This document shows, piece after piece, positions 1 through 11,900 of a DNA stretch of 64,000 nt. This DNA is from Bermanella marisrubri. Lineage in GTDB: Bacteria; Pseudomonadota; Gammaproteobacteria; Pseudomonadales; Oceanobacteraceae. Each line of letters starts with the position of its first letter. The first letter of the stretch is position 1. The notes under the pieces were generated by a model. The model saw only the letters and a list, made by a program, of their open reading frames with translations, made no database searches and was not told where the DNA came from. The translations under genes were made by a program, and so were the position numbers. The stretch covers positions 2,817,001 to 2,881,000 of the forward strand of contig NZ_CP051183.1 in assembly GCF_012295615.1 (NCBI RefSeq), in the 5' to 3' direction.

Positions 1-567
<567 letters not shown>

Positions 568-570
568 GAC

Positions 571-1497
571 TTATATCCGTTTTTCTGCTACTCGCATAAT
601 GGCACTGCGAGATCTTACATTTTGCTCTACTTCTTCTTTACTTGCTTTTATTGCCTTACCAATATGTTTCAGCGGACGCGGAGCGTCTTGTTCCATAATG
701 GGTAAATCAGGTGGAAGCTGGGGCCCCTTCTCTTTATCTCGAATGAAGCGTTTTACTATCCGGTCTTCTAGTGAGTGGAAACTAATCACGACCAAGCGAC
801 CACCTTTGGCAAGCATCTCTACGGTCTCATCTAATACGCTTTCTAAATCACCTAATTCATTGTTAAGAAAAATGCGCAAACCTTGGAAGCTACGAGTTGC
901 TGGATGCTTATTTTTTTCCCATCGCGGATGTGCATGCTTAATGACTTCTGCTAAATCTAACGTCCGCGTAAAGGGTTCAATTGCGCGACGCTCAACGATG
1001 GCACGCGCCAAGCGGCGACTAGCACGCTCTTCACCAAACTCGTAAAACACATTGGCGATTTCTTCTTCACTGGCGGTAGCAATCCATTCTTGAGCAGTGA
1101 TACCCGCTTCGGTATTCATCCGCATATCTAAGGGACCATCTTGCATAAAGCTAAAGCCGCGTTCGGCCTCATCTAATTGAGGACTACTCACCCCTAAGTC
1201 CATTAACACACCAGACAATTCCTTACCTTGACCATGAGCTTCCACGAATTCTCGCAACTGAGCAAAAGAGCCATGGCAGATCTGAAAACGCTGATCTTGT
1301 GCCATTAACTCTTGACCCGTAGCAATAGCTCTTGGGTCTTTGTCTATACCAATAACACGACCTTGTTCACTCAGCTGATCAAGCAATAACTTGGTGTGCC
1401 CACCACGCCCAAATGTGCAATCCACATATAAGCCATCCGGGTCCTGATTCAGAGCCTCGACCGCTTCGTGCAATAAAACCGTGATATGTTTGCTCAT
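571..1497 (-). CDS. rsmH: 16S rRNA (cytosine1402-N4)-methyltransferase RsmH
   Basis: RsmH (MraW) methylates N4 of C1402 in 16S rRNA using S-adenosylmethionine; RsmI, encoded at 2608-3444 here, adds the 2'-O-methyl group to the same nucleotide. The 308-residue length is normal. Visible signatures are the SAM-binding stretch [14 protein letters not shown] near residue 27, [19 protein letters not shown] near residue 99, and [14 protein letters not shown] near residue 238. Its ATG overlaps the mraZ stop by four bases, indicating translational coupling in the mraZ-rsmH-ftsL-ftsI operon. Confidence 0.97.
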   Translation of the reverse strand: MSKHITVLLHEAVEALNQDPDGLYVDCTFGRGGHTKLLLDQLSEQGRVIGIDKDPRAIATGQELMAQDQRFQICHGSFAQLREFVEAHGQGKELSGVLMDLGVSSPQLDEAERGFSFMQDGPLDMRMNTEAGITAQEWIATASEEEIANVFYEFGEERASRRLARAIVERRAIEPFTRTLDLAEVIKHAHPRWEKNKHPATRSFQGLRIFLNNELGDLESVLDETVEMLAKGGRLVVISFHSLEDRIVKRFIRDKEKGPQLPPDLPIMEQDAPRPLKHIGKAIKASKEEVEQNVRSRSAIMRVAEKRI

Positions 1498-1949
1498 AGG
1501 GATAAATTCATCAGTTCATCGGGCATTTGTGCATCATCTTTCATGGCGTCCAAGTACTCTTGGCGACACTGATTCCAATGATCTTCATCCCATAGTTCAA
1601 ATTTGTTGCCTTGCCCCATCAATACAACTTTCTTATTTAGGCCGGCATATTCGCGTAGTGGACCAGGTAAAAGCATGCGGCCATTTGTATCCATATCCAC
1701 ATCCGTGGCATGGCCAATGATTAGACGCTGAATACGTCGAGCAGCAGGATTAAAACTGGGAAGGGCTTCTAGTTTGGCCTGAATAGGCTCCCATTCATGC
1801 AGTGGATACACTAATAAACAACGCTCTTCAGTATCAATCGTAACAACCAGAGCTCCATCGTTGCTCTCATGCAACAATTGGCGGTAGCGGGTGGGCACAA
1901 CCATACGGCCTTTTGCGTCAAGATTAATATGATGCACGCCTCGAAACAT
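1494..1949 (-). CDS. mraZ: Transcriptional regulator MraZ
   Basis: MraZ is a DNA-binding protein of the AbrB/SpoVT fold that in E. coli represses its own division-cluster promoter. The 151-residue protein carries both expected half-domains, each with the DxxGRxxxP signature: [13 protein letters not shown] near residue 11 and [15 protein letters not shown] near residue 86. The start sits about 40 bases from an array of four 10-bp-spaced TGGG-like boxes, which fits autoregulation. It is the first gene of the cluster. Confidence 0.97.
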   Translation of the reverse strand: MFRGVHHINLDAKGRMVVPTRYRQLLHESNDGALVVTIDTEERCLLVYPLHEWEPIQAKLEALPSFNPAARRIQRLIIGHATDVDMDTNGRMLLPGPLREYAGLNKKVVLMGQGNKFELWDEDHWNQCRQEYLDAMKDDAQMPDELMNLSL

Positions 1950-1986
1950 GATTTTTGCGCCTTTGTTAGCCTACAAGCTCACAATT

Positions 1987-2021
1987 TCCCACTTTTACCC
2001 ACAAAACTACACTTTTACACA
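1987..2021 (-). promoter_or_regulatory. Putative MraZ-binding repeat array
   Basis: Read on the minus strand, four pentamers TGTGT, TGTAG, TGGGT and TGGGA occur at exact 10-bp intervals (plus-strand positions 2017-2021, 2007-2011, 1997-2001, 1987-1991). MraZ of E. coli and other bacteria is known to bind TGGG-type repeats separated by 5 bp upstream of its own gene. Two repeats here match well and two are weaker. Assignment to MraZ is inference from location and spacing. Confidence 0.7.
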
Positions 2022-2155
2022 CTATAGAAACAGTAGACGTGCTTTGCAAGGAGAGAAACAGTAAAAACATCGCTTTGAGCTAGAGATCACGGTATTTTCA
2101 GGCGGATGACCTTAGATTTTTTAGGAATATAAAACGGTAGCAAAGAAGGTTTTTG

Positions 2156-2196
2156 AAAAAGCCCATAAAACAAGCGCATGAAACGATGCCTAGGGC
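2156..2196 (-). terminator. Possible terminator after rnpB
   Basis: Downstream of the RNase P RNA on the minus strand, GCCC (2193-2196) can pair with GGGC (2161-2164), with a further weak GCAT/ATGC pairing inside, followed by TTTTT (2156-2160). The outer stem is only four base pairs over a long loop, so this is tentative. Confidence 0.35.
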
Positions 2197-2206
2197 AAAA
2201 AAGAAG

Positions 2207-2570
<364 letters not shown>

Positions 2571-2607
2571 GGCGCGCAGCATACTCTGTGATCACAATTA
2601 ATCAAGT

Positions 2608-3444
2608 TTATTTTGCTTCTAACGCCAGCTGGTACAGTTGATTCTTTTTATAACCCGTATGAGTTGCCGCTAGAGCCGCCGCCTTTTTCATCGGCAGTTC
2701 GGTAGACAGCAGCAAGGTTAAATCGATGGCCTCTTGACTGACCTCCTGATGTTTTTTCGCCTGCGCCCCGCGTATCATAATAACGAACTCGCCTTTCTGT
2801 TGGTTGGCATCGTCCTGCATGGTTTTCAGAATATCACTGGCCGAACCTCGTAAAAAAGTTTCAAACGTTTTGGTGATTTCTCGCGCTACCACCAATTGCT
2901 TATCATCGCCCATTACTTCGATCAAATCAGAGAGAGAGGCTGTAATGCGATGGGGTGAATCATAGACCACTACGGTGCGCTCTTGCTCCAAAATGCTTTG
3001 GAAATAGGCTTGTCGACCATGGCTTTTAGCTGGTAAAAAGCCATCAAATAAAAAGCGATCAGTGGGCAATGCCGCAGCCGACAACGCTGCAATAATTGCG
3101 CAACTGCCGGGGATTGGTACCACATCAAACCCAGCCTCAACCACGGCTTGTGTTACATGATATCCAGGATCGGCTATAAGCGGTGTACCTGCATCACTTA
3201 CAAGCGCCATAGACTCTCCCGCACTTAGCTTATCAATGATACGCTTTGCGACCTGATCCTCATTGTGATCATGGGCAGCTAACAGGGGTTTTTCAATGGT
3301 TAGGTGATTGAGTAAACGTTTAGTGTGCCGAGTGTCTTCTGCCGCGATACAGTCTACAGAATTTAAAATTTCAACGGCTCTTTGTGTGATATCCGCCAAA
3401 TTTCCTATGGGTGTGGCCACCACATAGAGTTTATTTTCTGCCAT
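2608..3444 (-). CDS. rsmI: 16S rRNA (cytidine1402-2'-O)-methyltransferase RsmI
   Basis: RsmI transfers a methyl group from SAM to the 2'-O of C1402 of 16S rRNA. The 278-residue protein is a tetrapyrrole-methylase-fold enzyme of usual length, with the N-terminal LYVVATPIGNLADIT, AEDTRHTKRLL, ALVSDAGTPLIADPGY and the glycine loop VPIPGSCAIIAALS. Its start codon is separated by only a base or so from the first possible lpoA start on the opposite strand, so the two genes are divergent with overlapping promoter regions. Confidence 0.97.
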   Translation of the reverse strand: MAENKLYVVATPIGNLADITQRAVEILNSVDCIAAEDTRHTKRLLNHLTIEKPLLAAHDHNEDQVAKRIIDKLSAGESMALVSDAGTPLIADPGYHVTQAVVEAGFDVVPIPGSCAIIAALSAAALPTDRFLFDGFLPAKSHGRQAYFQSILEQERTVVVYDSPHRITASLSDLIEVMGDDKQLVVAREITKTFETFLRGSASDILKTMQDDANQQKGEFVIMIRGAQAKKHQEVSQEAIDLTLLLSTELPMKKAAALAATHTGYKKNQLYQLALEAK

Positions 3445-3466
3445 AATGCTCGCCTTTAAGATACTG

Positions 3467-5269
3467 ATGAAAACTCAAGCTATGTCGAATCGTTTATTGT
3501 CTGTACTCATTATCACCACTCTGATGATCGCAGGCTGCTCAACCCAGCCAAGTCGTACCAAAAGCGGCAGTGTACCGATTGTCGAAGAGGGACCATTATC
3601 AACGATTCAAAACCATATAGCCATGGATCGTTTGTTTGAAGCAGACATCTCCATTCAGGAATTAGACCCTTATACACTCAGCCAAGACGACCAAGTCCGC
3701 TACTACTGGCTCAAAGCCAAACTAGCTGTTGCATTGGGTCGTGGCGAAGAGGCCATTAGTGCATTAAATGCGGTTCCGCCCGGTGCATTCAGCCGCATAA
3801 AAGACATCCCCGAACATGACAGTGGATTTATTCGCGCACAAGCCCTGTACTTAAAGGGTGAGTTCATCGCTAGTGCTCGCGAGCGCATGTTTTTATCTGG
3901 AGTATTAAGCGGACAAGCTAACCAACAAAACCATCAAGGTATTTGGTCAAGCTTAATGCAGGCAGAGCTTAAAGACATAGAAGCCCTTCAACAAAAAACA
4001 CAAACGGTTTTATTTAAAGGCTGGCTTGACCTGGCGCTACTAATTAAACGAAATCAAATCAACCTCGACCAGCAGCTTAGCAACTTGAGACTATGGCAAG
4101 CACAATACGATGGCCACCCCGCTGCTAAAGACTTGCCAGGTGAATTGGATCAGTTAGAAGATTATGTAGAAAACAAGGCCGATTATATTGCGTTGATGCT
4201 GCCACTTAATGGCAAACTTGCACGCACAGGCAAAGCAATCCGCGATGGTTTTTTTGCATCGTATTACCAAGCATTGCAAGCCGGTGCCAAAGTGCCACAA
4301 GTCAAAGTCTACGATACCAGTCAAGGGGACTTTTGGAATCTTTACAAGCAAGCGATCCTAGATGGTAACGAACTGGTAATCGGTCCATTGAGTAAGCAAA
4401 GCGTCGAACGCCTGCAGCAGGAGCATCGCTTGCCCGTTCAAACACTGGCGCTGAACTACGGCAATCGCGATTACCAAGAAAACCCGGAGCAACTTTATCA
4501 GTTCGGCCTCGCAGTTGAAGATGAAGCGGAACTCGCTGCTACGTTCGCTCGACAACAAGGTCATCAAAGTGCTATCGCTCTTGTTCCTCAGGGATCATGG
4601 GGAGAACGCGTTTTTAGCCGCTTTAGTCAAGCATGGCAAGGCCAAGGTGGTGCCTTGGTAGAAGCCCAATTTTTCAGCGGCAGTGGTGATTACAACAAAG
4701 TGATCAGCCAATTACTTTCCGTGGACGATAGCGAACGCCGCGCGTACCAACTACGTCGCCAACTACGTACACGCTTAGAGTTTCAGGCTCGCCGCCGCCA
4801 AGATGTGGATTTTATTTTCGTAGCGGCCTTGCCCCATCAAGCCCGACAAATCAAACCAACATTAGCCTTTAACTTCGCCAGCGATTTACCCATGATTGCC
4901 ACTAGCCAAGTGTATTCTGGTAGCCCTTCCCGCTCTAAAGACAGGGATCTAAACGATGTTATGTTCTGTGATATTCCTTGGATTCTAGATGACCCTGAAT
5001 TGCGTAGTACAGTGAAAAAGCAATGGCCACAGGCAGCGGGCGGACTTGACCGTTTATATGCAATGGGGGCTGATGCATTTACGCTCTACCCTCGGTTAGG
5101 GCAAATTAAAGTACTGCGCTATAGCCGGATTCCTGGCTATACCGGGCAGCTTGCCATGGACCAATATGGACAGATTGTGCGTAAGCTTTCATTTGCTCAA
5201 TTCAAAAATGGAATTGCCAAAAAAACACAAGGAGTAGTGGGGCATGTGGAGCAACAGCGATCACTCTAA
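3467..5269 (+). CDS. lpoA: Outer-membrane lipoprotein activator LpoA
   Basis: LpoA (YraM) is an outer-membrane lipoprotein that activates the bifunctional peptidoglycan synthase PBP1A. The protein starts with a lipoprotein signal ending LMIAGC, followed by a TPR-like helical domain (to about residue 230) and a periplasmic-binding-protein-like domain beginning near ALMLPLNGKLARTG, which is the expected two-domain layout. In-frame ATGs occur at 3446, 3467 and 3482; 3467 gives a normal lipoprotein leader with basic residues before the hydrophobic core, but 3482 would also work. The end overlaps yraN by 26 bases. Gene order rsmI/lpoA/yraN/diaA is the usual one. Confidence 0.93.
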   Translation: MKTQAMSNRLLSVLIITTLMIAGCSTQPSRTKSGSVPIVEEGPLSTIQNHIAMDRLFEADISIQELDPYTLSQDDQVRYYWLKAKLAVALGRGEEAISALNAVPPGAFSRIKDIPEHDSGFIRAQALYLKGEFIASARERMFLSGVLSGQANQQNHQGIWSSLMQAELKDIEALQQKTQTVLFKGWLDLALLIKRNQINLDQQLSNLRLWQAQYDGHPAAKDLPGELDQLEDYVENKADYIALMLPLNGKLARTGKAIRDGFFASYYQALQAGAKVPQVKVYDTSQGDFWNLYKQAILDGNELVIGPLSKQSVERLQQEHRLPVQTLALNYGNRDYQENPEQLYQFGLAVEDEAELAATFARQQGHQSAIALVPQGSWGERVFSRFSQAWQGQGGALVEAQFFSGSGDYNKVISQLLSVDDSERRAYQLRRQLRTRLEFQARRRQDVDFIFVAALPHQARQIKPTLAFNFASDLPMIATSQVYSGSPSRSKDRDLNDVMFCDIPWILDDPELRSTVKKQWPQAAGGLDRLYAMGADAFTLYPRLGQIKVLRYSRIPGYTGQLAMDQYGQIVRKLSFAQFKNGIAKKTQGVVGHVEQQRSL

Positions 5270-5618
5270 AAGCAAAATTGAAACTGGCTCGTTTTACGAA
5301 GCACAAGCCAAGCAGTTTCTAGTGAATCAGGGACTGATCTTTATTGAACAGAATGTGAACTTTAAAACCGGTGAACTCGACCTCATCATGAAGCACAACA
5401 AGCACTTGGTGTTTGTTGAAGTTCGCTATCGATCGTCACAAGATTACGGTGGTGCAGTCACAAGCATCACGGCTAGTAAACAAGCGCGAGTAAGGCGAGC
5501 CGCACAAACTTATTTACAAAAGCATTTTGGCAATCGTCCACCACCATGTCGTATTGATGTGGTCGCTTTTGAGGGAGCGAATACCAAAGCAATTTGGATC
5601 AAGAATGCATTTGCATAA
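5244..5618 (+). CDS. yraN: UPF0102 family protein YraN
   Basis: This is a 124-residue member of UPF0102, a small restriction-endonuclease-like fold of unproven function. The nuclease-type motif is visible: GELDLIM followed by VFVEVRYR (near residues 42-63), matching the family's GEIDLI...FVEVK pattern with Arg in place of the usual Lys. It begins inside the last codons of lpoA (26-base overlap), implying coupled translation, and is followed after about 120 bases by diaA. Confidence 0.93.
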   Translation: MWSNSDHSKSKIETGSFYEAQAKQFLVNQGLIFIEQNVNFKTGELDLIMKHNKHLVFVEVRYRSSQDYGGAVTSITASKQARVRRAAQTYLQKHFGNRPPPCRIDVVAFEGANTKAIWIKNAFA

Positions 5619-5718
5619 GCAAATAACAGCACATCTGTGTGAAGGCACGGATTTTTATTGGGTAATACTAGTCAATAACCGCAAGGCTTTGTAAGCTAGA
5701 CAACAATAATTCGACTAG

Positions 5719-6339
<621 letters not shown>

Positions 6340-6378
6340 CGACTCGAATAGGTTTAAAACACTTGAAGCAGAGCAGTG

Positions 6379-7281
6379 CTAACTCTCTGCTTTATGTTTT
6401 TTAATAGATATAATGTCAGAGGCCAATAAAGCTACTAACAGTATCAAGGTAGCAATCTCAATCGACCACTGCATCAGCAAAGCCAGCAAACTAACCACTA
6501 TCGCTACTGAAATCAAAATCATCCCTACAAGAGATAGTTTATCTTCCCCTTCTTTCGCTAGAACAGTAAACCAAGGCAATAGGTTAGATTTTAAAGGAGA
6601 CTTCCATGCGTTCATTCCCAAAATTCCGATTTTTGGGTTGGATTGCTGCTCAGCAAAAGTTCCAAAAAATCTATCCCATACAATAAAAACGCTTCCAAAG
6701 TTTTTATCGATATATTCTGGATTGGTTGCATGGTGTAAGCGGTGATGGCTTGGAGTATTTAGGATCCATTCGAATATACCAAATCGAATATTCCATTCAT
6801 TGTGAAGAAACAATTGATAAAGTCCGTGTGTTGCGACACTGAAAACAATCATGTCACTGCTAAATCCAAGCCAAAACATTGCTCCTAAAATAATCCAGAT
6901 AACCGCAAAGTCGAAAACACTCGACCTCACACCAAGACTGGGAACCAAGCGCTTGCTTTGATGGTGCACTGAATGGACACTCCATAGAAGTCGATATCGA
7001 TGGGAAGCGCGATGAAACCAGTAATATAGGAAATCGTATGCTAGTACTGCTAACGCGTATGTTGCAATACTAGAGGGCAACTCCAACCAAATACGCTGGA
7101 AATAAATCCAATGATACAGTGGCGTGATAACGACCAACATTATGCCACCAACTGACATACTTAAGACCCAGACAGCCACATTACTAACGTCATCTTCAAA
7201 GCTCGCACCTTTAACCCAAGCATGCCATACACTCAAGACAACAAGTAGGAACAGCGTTATAACTAGCGCCAACTCGGACAA
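6379..7281 (-). CDS. Sterol desaturase/fatty acid hydroxylase family membrane protein
   Basis: This is an integral membrane di-iron oxygenase-type protein of the fatty acid hydroxylase superfamily. The three histidine clusters that bind iron are present: HRASH at residues 90-94, HSVHH at 103-107 and HRLHH at 180-184, within several hydrophobic segments including a C-terminal pair (about residues 250-290). The substrate cannot be told from sequence; bacterial members act on sterols, hopanoids, carotenoids or acyl chains. It appears to start at TTG, with a good AAGGAG ribosome site about nine bases before. It is divergent from the GlyGly-CTERM gene and sits where conserved synteny breaks. Confidence 0.9.
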   Translation of the reverse strand: MSELALVITLFLLVVLSVWHAWVKGASFEDDVSNVAVWVLSMSVGGIMLVVITPLYHWIYFQRIWLELPSSIATYALAVLAYDFLYYWFHRASHRYRLLWSVHSVHHQSKRLVPSLGVRSSVFDFAVIWIILGAMFWLGFSSDMIVFSVATHGLYQLFLHNEWNIRFGIFEWILNTPSHHRLHHATNPEYIDKNFGSVFIVWDRFFGTFAEQQSNPKIGILGMNAWKSPLKSNLLPWFTVLAKEGEDKLSLVGMILISVAIVVSLLALLMQWSIEIATLILLVALLASDIISIKKHKAES

Positions 7282-7356
7282 ATTAAAACTCCTTTATCGT
7301 TCATTATTTATACGGTATAGTCGCGCCATTTTTACACAAACCACTAGGATTCGATA

Positions 7357-8874
7357 ATGAAAAGGAATCTTTTCTTCTCTATTTTGTTTATTTCAGCCTC
7401 TCAATTGAGTTATGCAGGTTCGAGTGTAGCCTACTTCCCTGCAAAGCCAGAGGTCACAGCCCCTACCCAGCAAGAAAAAAACGTAGCTCTAGAAGCAACC
7501 TTTGAAACCTCTGGAATGGAAATTATTGACAGCCAAGGAAACCCAAGTGCCGACGGTATTACTTTCAAAGAGGTAAGGTGGTATCTGCAGCATGAACCAC
7601 AGGGACTTGACCAAACAATAACTATTCTAGGCGGTCAACGAGCACTTGGAGATCACTTCATAGCGCTTGGTGTGATGCCTGAACAATCCTATGACTACAC
7701 CGTCAGTGAAGATTTAAACCTTTCTTTTGATGATATAGCCGTACCTACTTTACGTATTTTCAACACAGGTAAGGTAGAACTGATTAGCGAATCCAATACA
7801 GTTATTGGTACAGTATCTGCACAAGTTGAACATTTATACGATATTGAACCTGCCGATTTCGAGCCTAGAATTATTGTCAAGGAATACAATAATGCAGTAG
7901 CTGTTAGATGGTCTTTTGAAGCTCATCCTGAAGGCTATGTAACAATAGAAGCAATAATAAAAGATGACGAGAATATTGCTTTATTATCAGACCCTTCTCT
8001 TCTTACTGATGACATTTTTACTTTAAACAGTGGGGAAGTTGGCGTCACAATAGGTAGTAAGGAACAAACACAATCTTTAGCGGACTGGAAAACCACGCTA
8101 ACGCAAAACAGTATTAGCAACTTCGGCCTATTTTTTGAAAACTCTACTGAGGAATTACTTACTAAGACAACTGAATCAACAAACTTAAGTACTTTTTCCG
8201 CTCCAGTGTTCATCGAAACAACTGCTGAAAGTTTTAGCTCGACGCAATCAATAGACCCAGGGATAGAGTATAATGTCTATTCTCAACACATAGCTACAAA
8301 CCAATATGACTATACAATATATTCAAGTCTATCTGATCCCATCAGATTCTCTTCACTATTAAATAGTAGCTACACATTGACTCTGAATAGCGATAAAAAA
8401 GCCGTAATAGGTGAACCAAAGACCTTCGATTTTAGCCTTGCAAGTACTGGCGAGCATCTTGGAACTCCACGTGTAGAGCTTAAATTACCATTCAATGCCC
8501 TGAATAATCTAAATGGTAACTTGAGCGACTTTTATAGCGCTGAATCAGACTACATAGAGTCAGACTGCGGTGTCGAAATCATCGGTGGCGAAACTATTCT
8601 AAGTTGCATCAATCCAATGGAACCAGGTGACACCGACTCAGTTACATTCAATGCGACTTTTAATGAGGCAGACTCAACCTCAATTCAATATCGCGTTTGT
8701 GAGTCAAAACTCAATCTTTGCGAGGGAGTTGAGTATGAAACGATTTCTATATCAGTAGAAACAGATGACTCGGCAACAACCAGCGATTCCCAGCAAGAAT
8801 CTAGCGGAGGTGGTGCTTTATTGTGGTTATCTCCACTATTACTGTGTCTAATTAGGCGCAGAAAAAGCCTTTAA
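7357..8874 (+). CDS. Secreted protein with GlyGly-CTERM-like tail
   Basis: I do not recognise the main body of this 505-residue protein. It has a signal peptide (MKRNLFFSILFISASQLSYA) and is acidic with many Ser/Thr. It ends with a Ser/Gly/Gln linker and SSGGGALLWLSPLLL followed by CLIRRRKSL. That tripartite tail (Gly-rich motif, hydrophobic helix, basic end) matches the GlyGly-CTERM sorting signal, processed by rhombosortase and linked to type II secretion and surface anchoring. A region near residues 370-450 (ELKLPFN, LSCINPMEPGDTDSVTF) resembles DUF11-type beta domains. The start has an AGGA site. The gene looks more AT-rich than its neighbours, so transfer is possible. Confidence 0.8.
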   Translation: MKRNLFFSILFISASQLSYAGSSVAYFPAKPEVTAPTQQEKNVALEATFETSGMEIIDSQGNPSADGITFKEVRWYLQHEPQGLDQTITILGGQRALGDHFIALGVMPEQSYDYTVSEDLNLSFDDIAVPTLRIFNTGKVELISESNTVIGTVSAQVEHLYDIEPADFEPRIIVKEYNNAVAVRWSFEAHPEGYVTIEAIIKDDENIALLSDPSLLTDDIFTLNSGEVGVTIGSKEQTQSLADWKTTLTQNSISNFGLFFENSTEELLTKTTESTNLSTFSAPVFIETTAESFSSTQSIDPGIEYNVYSQHIATNQYDYTIYSSLSDPIRFSSLLNSSYTLTLNSDKKAVIGEPKTFDFSLASTGEHLGTPRVELKLPFNALNNLNGNLSDFYSAESDYIESDCGVEIIGGETILSCINPMEPGDTDSVTFNATFNEADSTSIQYRVCESKLNLCEGVEYETISISVETDDSATTSDSQQESSGGGALLWLSPLLLCLIRRRKSL

Positions 8875-8885
8875 ATCTAGAAAAC

Positions 8886-8914
8886 AAAAAATCCCGCTTA
8901 AGCGGGATTTTTTA
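8886..8914. terminator. Bidirectional rho-independent terminator
   Basis: A nearly perfect inverted repeat AATCCCGC-TTAA-GCGGGATT is flanked by an A-run on the left and a T-run on the right, so it can terminate both the rightward secreted-protein gene and the leftward purL gene. Confidence 0.93.
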
Positions 8915-8983
8915 TGTCTGCACCATTGGCATTTGTTTTAGTGAAATGAAAAGCTTTCCATTTCACTGCACACATATTTAGGC

Positions 8984-11900
8984 TTAGCTACACCATTTAC
9001 GTGCATTGCGGAACATACGCATCCAAGCACCATCTTCTGACCATTCATCAGGTTGATAGCTGTTTTGAATAGCTCGGAATACACGCTCAGGGTGCGGCAT
9101 CATAATGGTCACACGACCATTAGCAGCCGTTAAACCGGTAATGCCTTGAGTAGAACCATTAGGGTTAAATGGATAGCGCTCAGTCACCATGCCATAGTTA
9201 TCAACATAGCGTAGTGCGACCTGACCTTGCTTATTTACTGCTTCAAGATCAACCTCATTGGCAAACTCAGCATGACCTTCACCATGAGCAACCGCAATTG
9301 GCATACGAGAACCTTGCATGCCTTGCAGCATAATGGAATCCGTTTCTTGAACTTCTACCATGGCAACACGAGCTTCAAATTGCTCCGATTGGTTACGCAC
9401 GAAGTGAGGCCAATGTTCAGCACCTGGGATCAATTCGTGTAGGTTTGAAAGCATCTGACAACCATTACATACACCCAAGGCAAATGTATCTTCACGCTCA
9501 AAGAATGCTTTAAATTGATCACGTGCTTGCGCATTGAATAAAATAGACTTGGCCCAGCCTTCGCCGGCACCCAATACGTCACCATAAGAGAAACCACCGC
9601 AGGCAACCAAACCACGGAAAGATTCTAACGTGGTTCGACCACTTAAGATGTCACTCATATGCACATCTACCGCTTGGAAGCCCGCACGATCAAACGCTGC
9701 GGCCATTTCAATTTGACCATTCACACCTTGCTCACGAACGATGGCAACTTTTGGTCGCTCTGTCGCCGACAATGCTGACGTAATATCGTCATTCACATCG
9801 AACGTTAGTTCAGCATGCAGACCCGGATCATCCGCATCAAGCAAGTTTTCAAACTCTTGCTTCGCGCATTCTGAATTGTCACGAATCGCCTGAATCTCGT
9901 GAGAAGTACGCGACCACAAACGCTGCAACTGGATACGAGATTGAGAATAAATCGTCGCATCTTGTAGTTGAACATTGATTTGATCTTGATCGTTCAGTTG
10001 AGCCACAACTTGCGTGCAATCACCCAAACCGGCCGCGCTTAATTGAGCCAAAACATATTCAGTATCATCCTTACGTACTTGAATCACGCCGCCCAACTCT
10101 TCAGCAAACAACGCAGGAATCACATCGTCAGAAGAATCCACTAAGCCATCTAATTTAATATCGATACCCACGTGGCCAGCGAAACTCATTTCCGTTAAGG
10201 TCGCCCACAAACCACCATCACTGCGATCGTGATAAGCGAGTAATTTGTCGTCTTGATTTAGCCCCTGAATGACAGCGAAGAATGCTTTCAAGTCTTCAGC
10301 CTGATCCACATCCGGCACTTCATTACCGACCTGATCAAATACTTGTGCAAACGCCGAGGCGCCCAAACGATTCTGACCACGACCTAGGTCAATCAAAATC
10401 AAATCAGTCTCTTCATCATCCGCACGTAGCTGCGGAGTCAACGTTTTACGTGCATCTTTTACTGGCGCAAAACCCGTCACTATCAAAGACAATGGCGCAG
10501 TAACAGTTTTTTCTTCACCGGATTCTTCATTCCATTTGGTTTTCATGGACATGGAATCTTTGCCCACAGGAATGGTTAATCCAAGCTCAGGACACAACTC
10601 CATACCTACCGCTTTTACGGTTTGGTATAGCTTTTCATCTTCACCATCGTGACCCGCTGCACACATCCAGTTTGCAGACAGTTTTACATCTTTAAGCTGT
10701 TCGATATTGGCCGCAGCAATATTGGTAACCACTTCACCTACCGCCATACGACCTGATGCAGGACCATTAATAATAGCCGCTGGTGTACGCTCACCCATGG
10801 CCATGGCTTCGCCTGTATAGGAGTCATAAGAGGAAGTCGTAACCGCAACATCGGCTACCGGAACCTGCCAAGGACCCACAAATTGATCACGTGCGACGGT
10901 ACCGGTGATGGAGCGATCGCCAATGGTAATCAAGAAACTTTTGCTCGCTACCGCTGGTAGTTGCAAAACACGTTCAGCTGCTTGCTCAAGTTCAATACCT
11001 TTAAACTCAACTGCCGGTAACGTTAGATTTTTGGTTTTTACATCACGATGCATGCGTGGTGGCTTACCCAGTAACACCTGCAACGGCAAATCCACTGGTG
11101 AATTATCAAAGTGGCGATCGGTAACGGTTAAGTGTTCTTCTTCAGTGGCTTCACCAATCACCGCAAACGGGCATCGTTCACGCTCACAAATCTCAGCAAA
11201 CTGCTGCAAGTTTTCAGGCGCTACCGATAATACATAGCGCTCTTGAGATTCATTACACCAAATAGCCAATGGCGACATGCCAGGTTCGTCGTTTGGTACT
11301 TCACGCAATTCAAAACGACCACCACGACCCGCGTCACTGACTAATTCAGGGAACGCATTAGACAAACCACCGGCACCAACGTCATGAATGAAAACAATAG
11401 GATTGTCATCACCCATTTGCCAGCAGCGATCAATCACTTCCTGACAACGACGTTCCATTTCTGGGTTACCGCGCTGCACCGAAGCAAAATCTAAATCTTC
11501 GTTTGATTCGCCAGTATCCACAGATGACGCTGCGCCACCACCTAAACCAATTTGCATGGCTGGGCCACCCAATACGATGAGCTTGCCGCCCACTGGAATT
11601 TCACCCTTTTGCACGTGCTCTTCACGAATATTGCCGTAACCACCTGCGATCATGATGGGCTTGTGGTAGCCACGCACTTCTTCTTCGTTTGCACTAACCA
11701 CGTTTTCTTCGTACGTACGGAAATAACCGCACAAATTTGGACGACCAAACTCATTATTAAATGCAGCACCACCAATAGGGCCTTCGATCATAATATCCAG
11801 TGCCGACGCGATGCGCGCTGGACGTCCGTATTCGCTTTCCCAAGGTTGTTCGTAACCAGGAATGCGTAAATCGGAAACGGTAAAACCAGCTAAACCCGCT

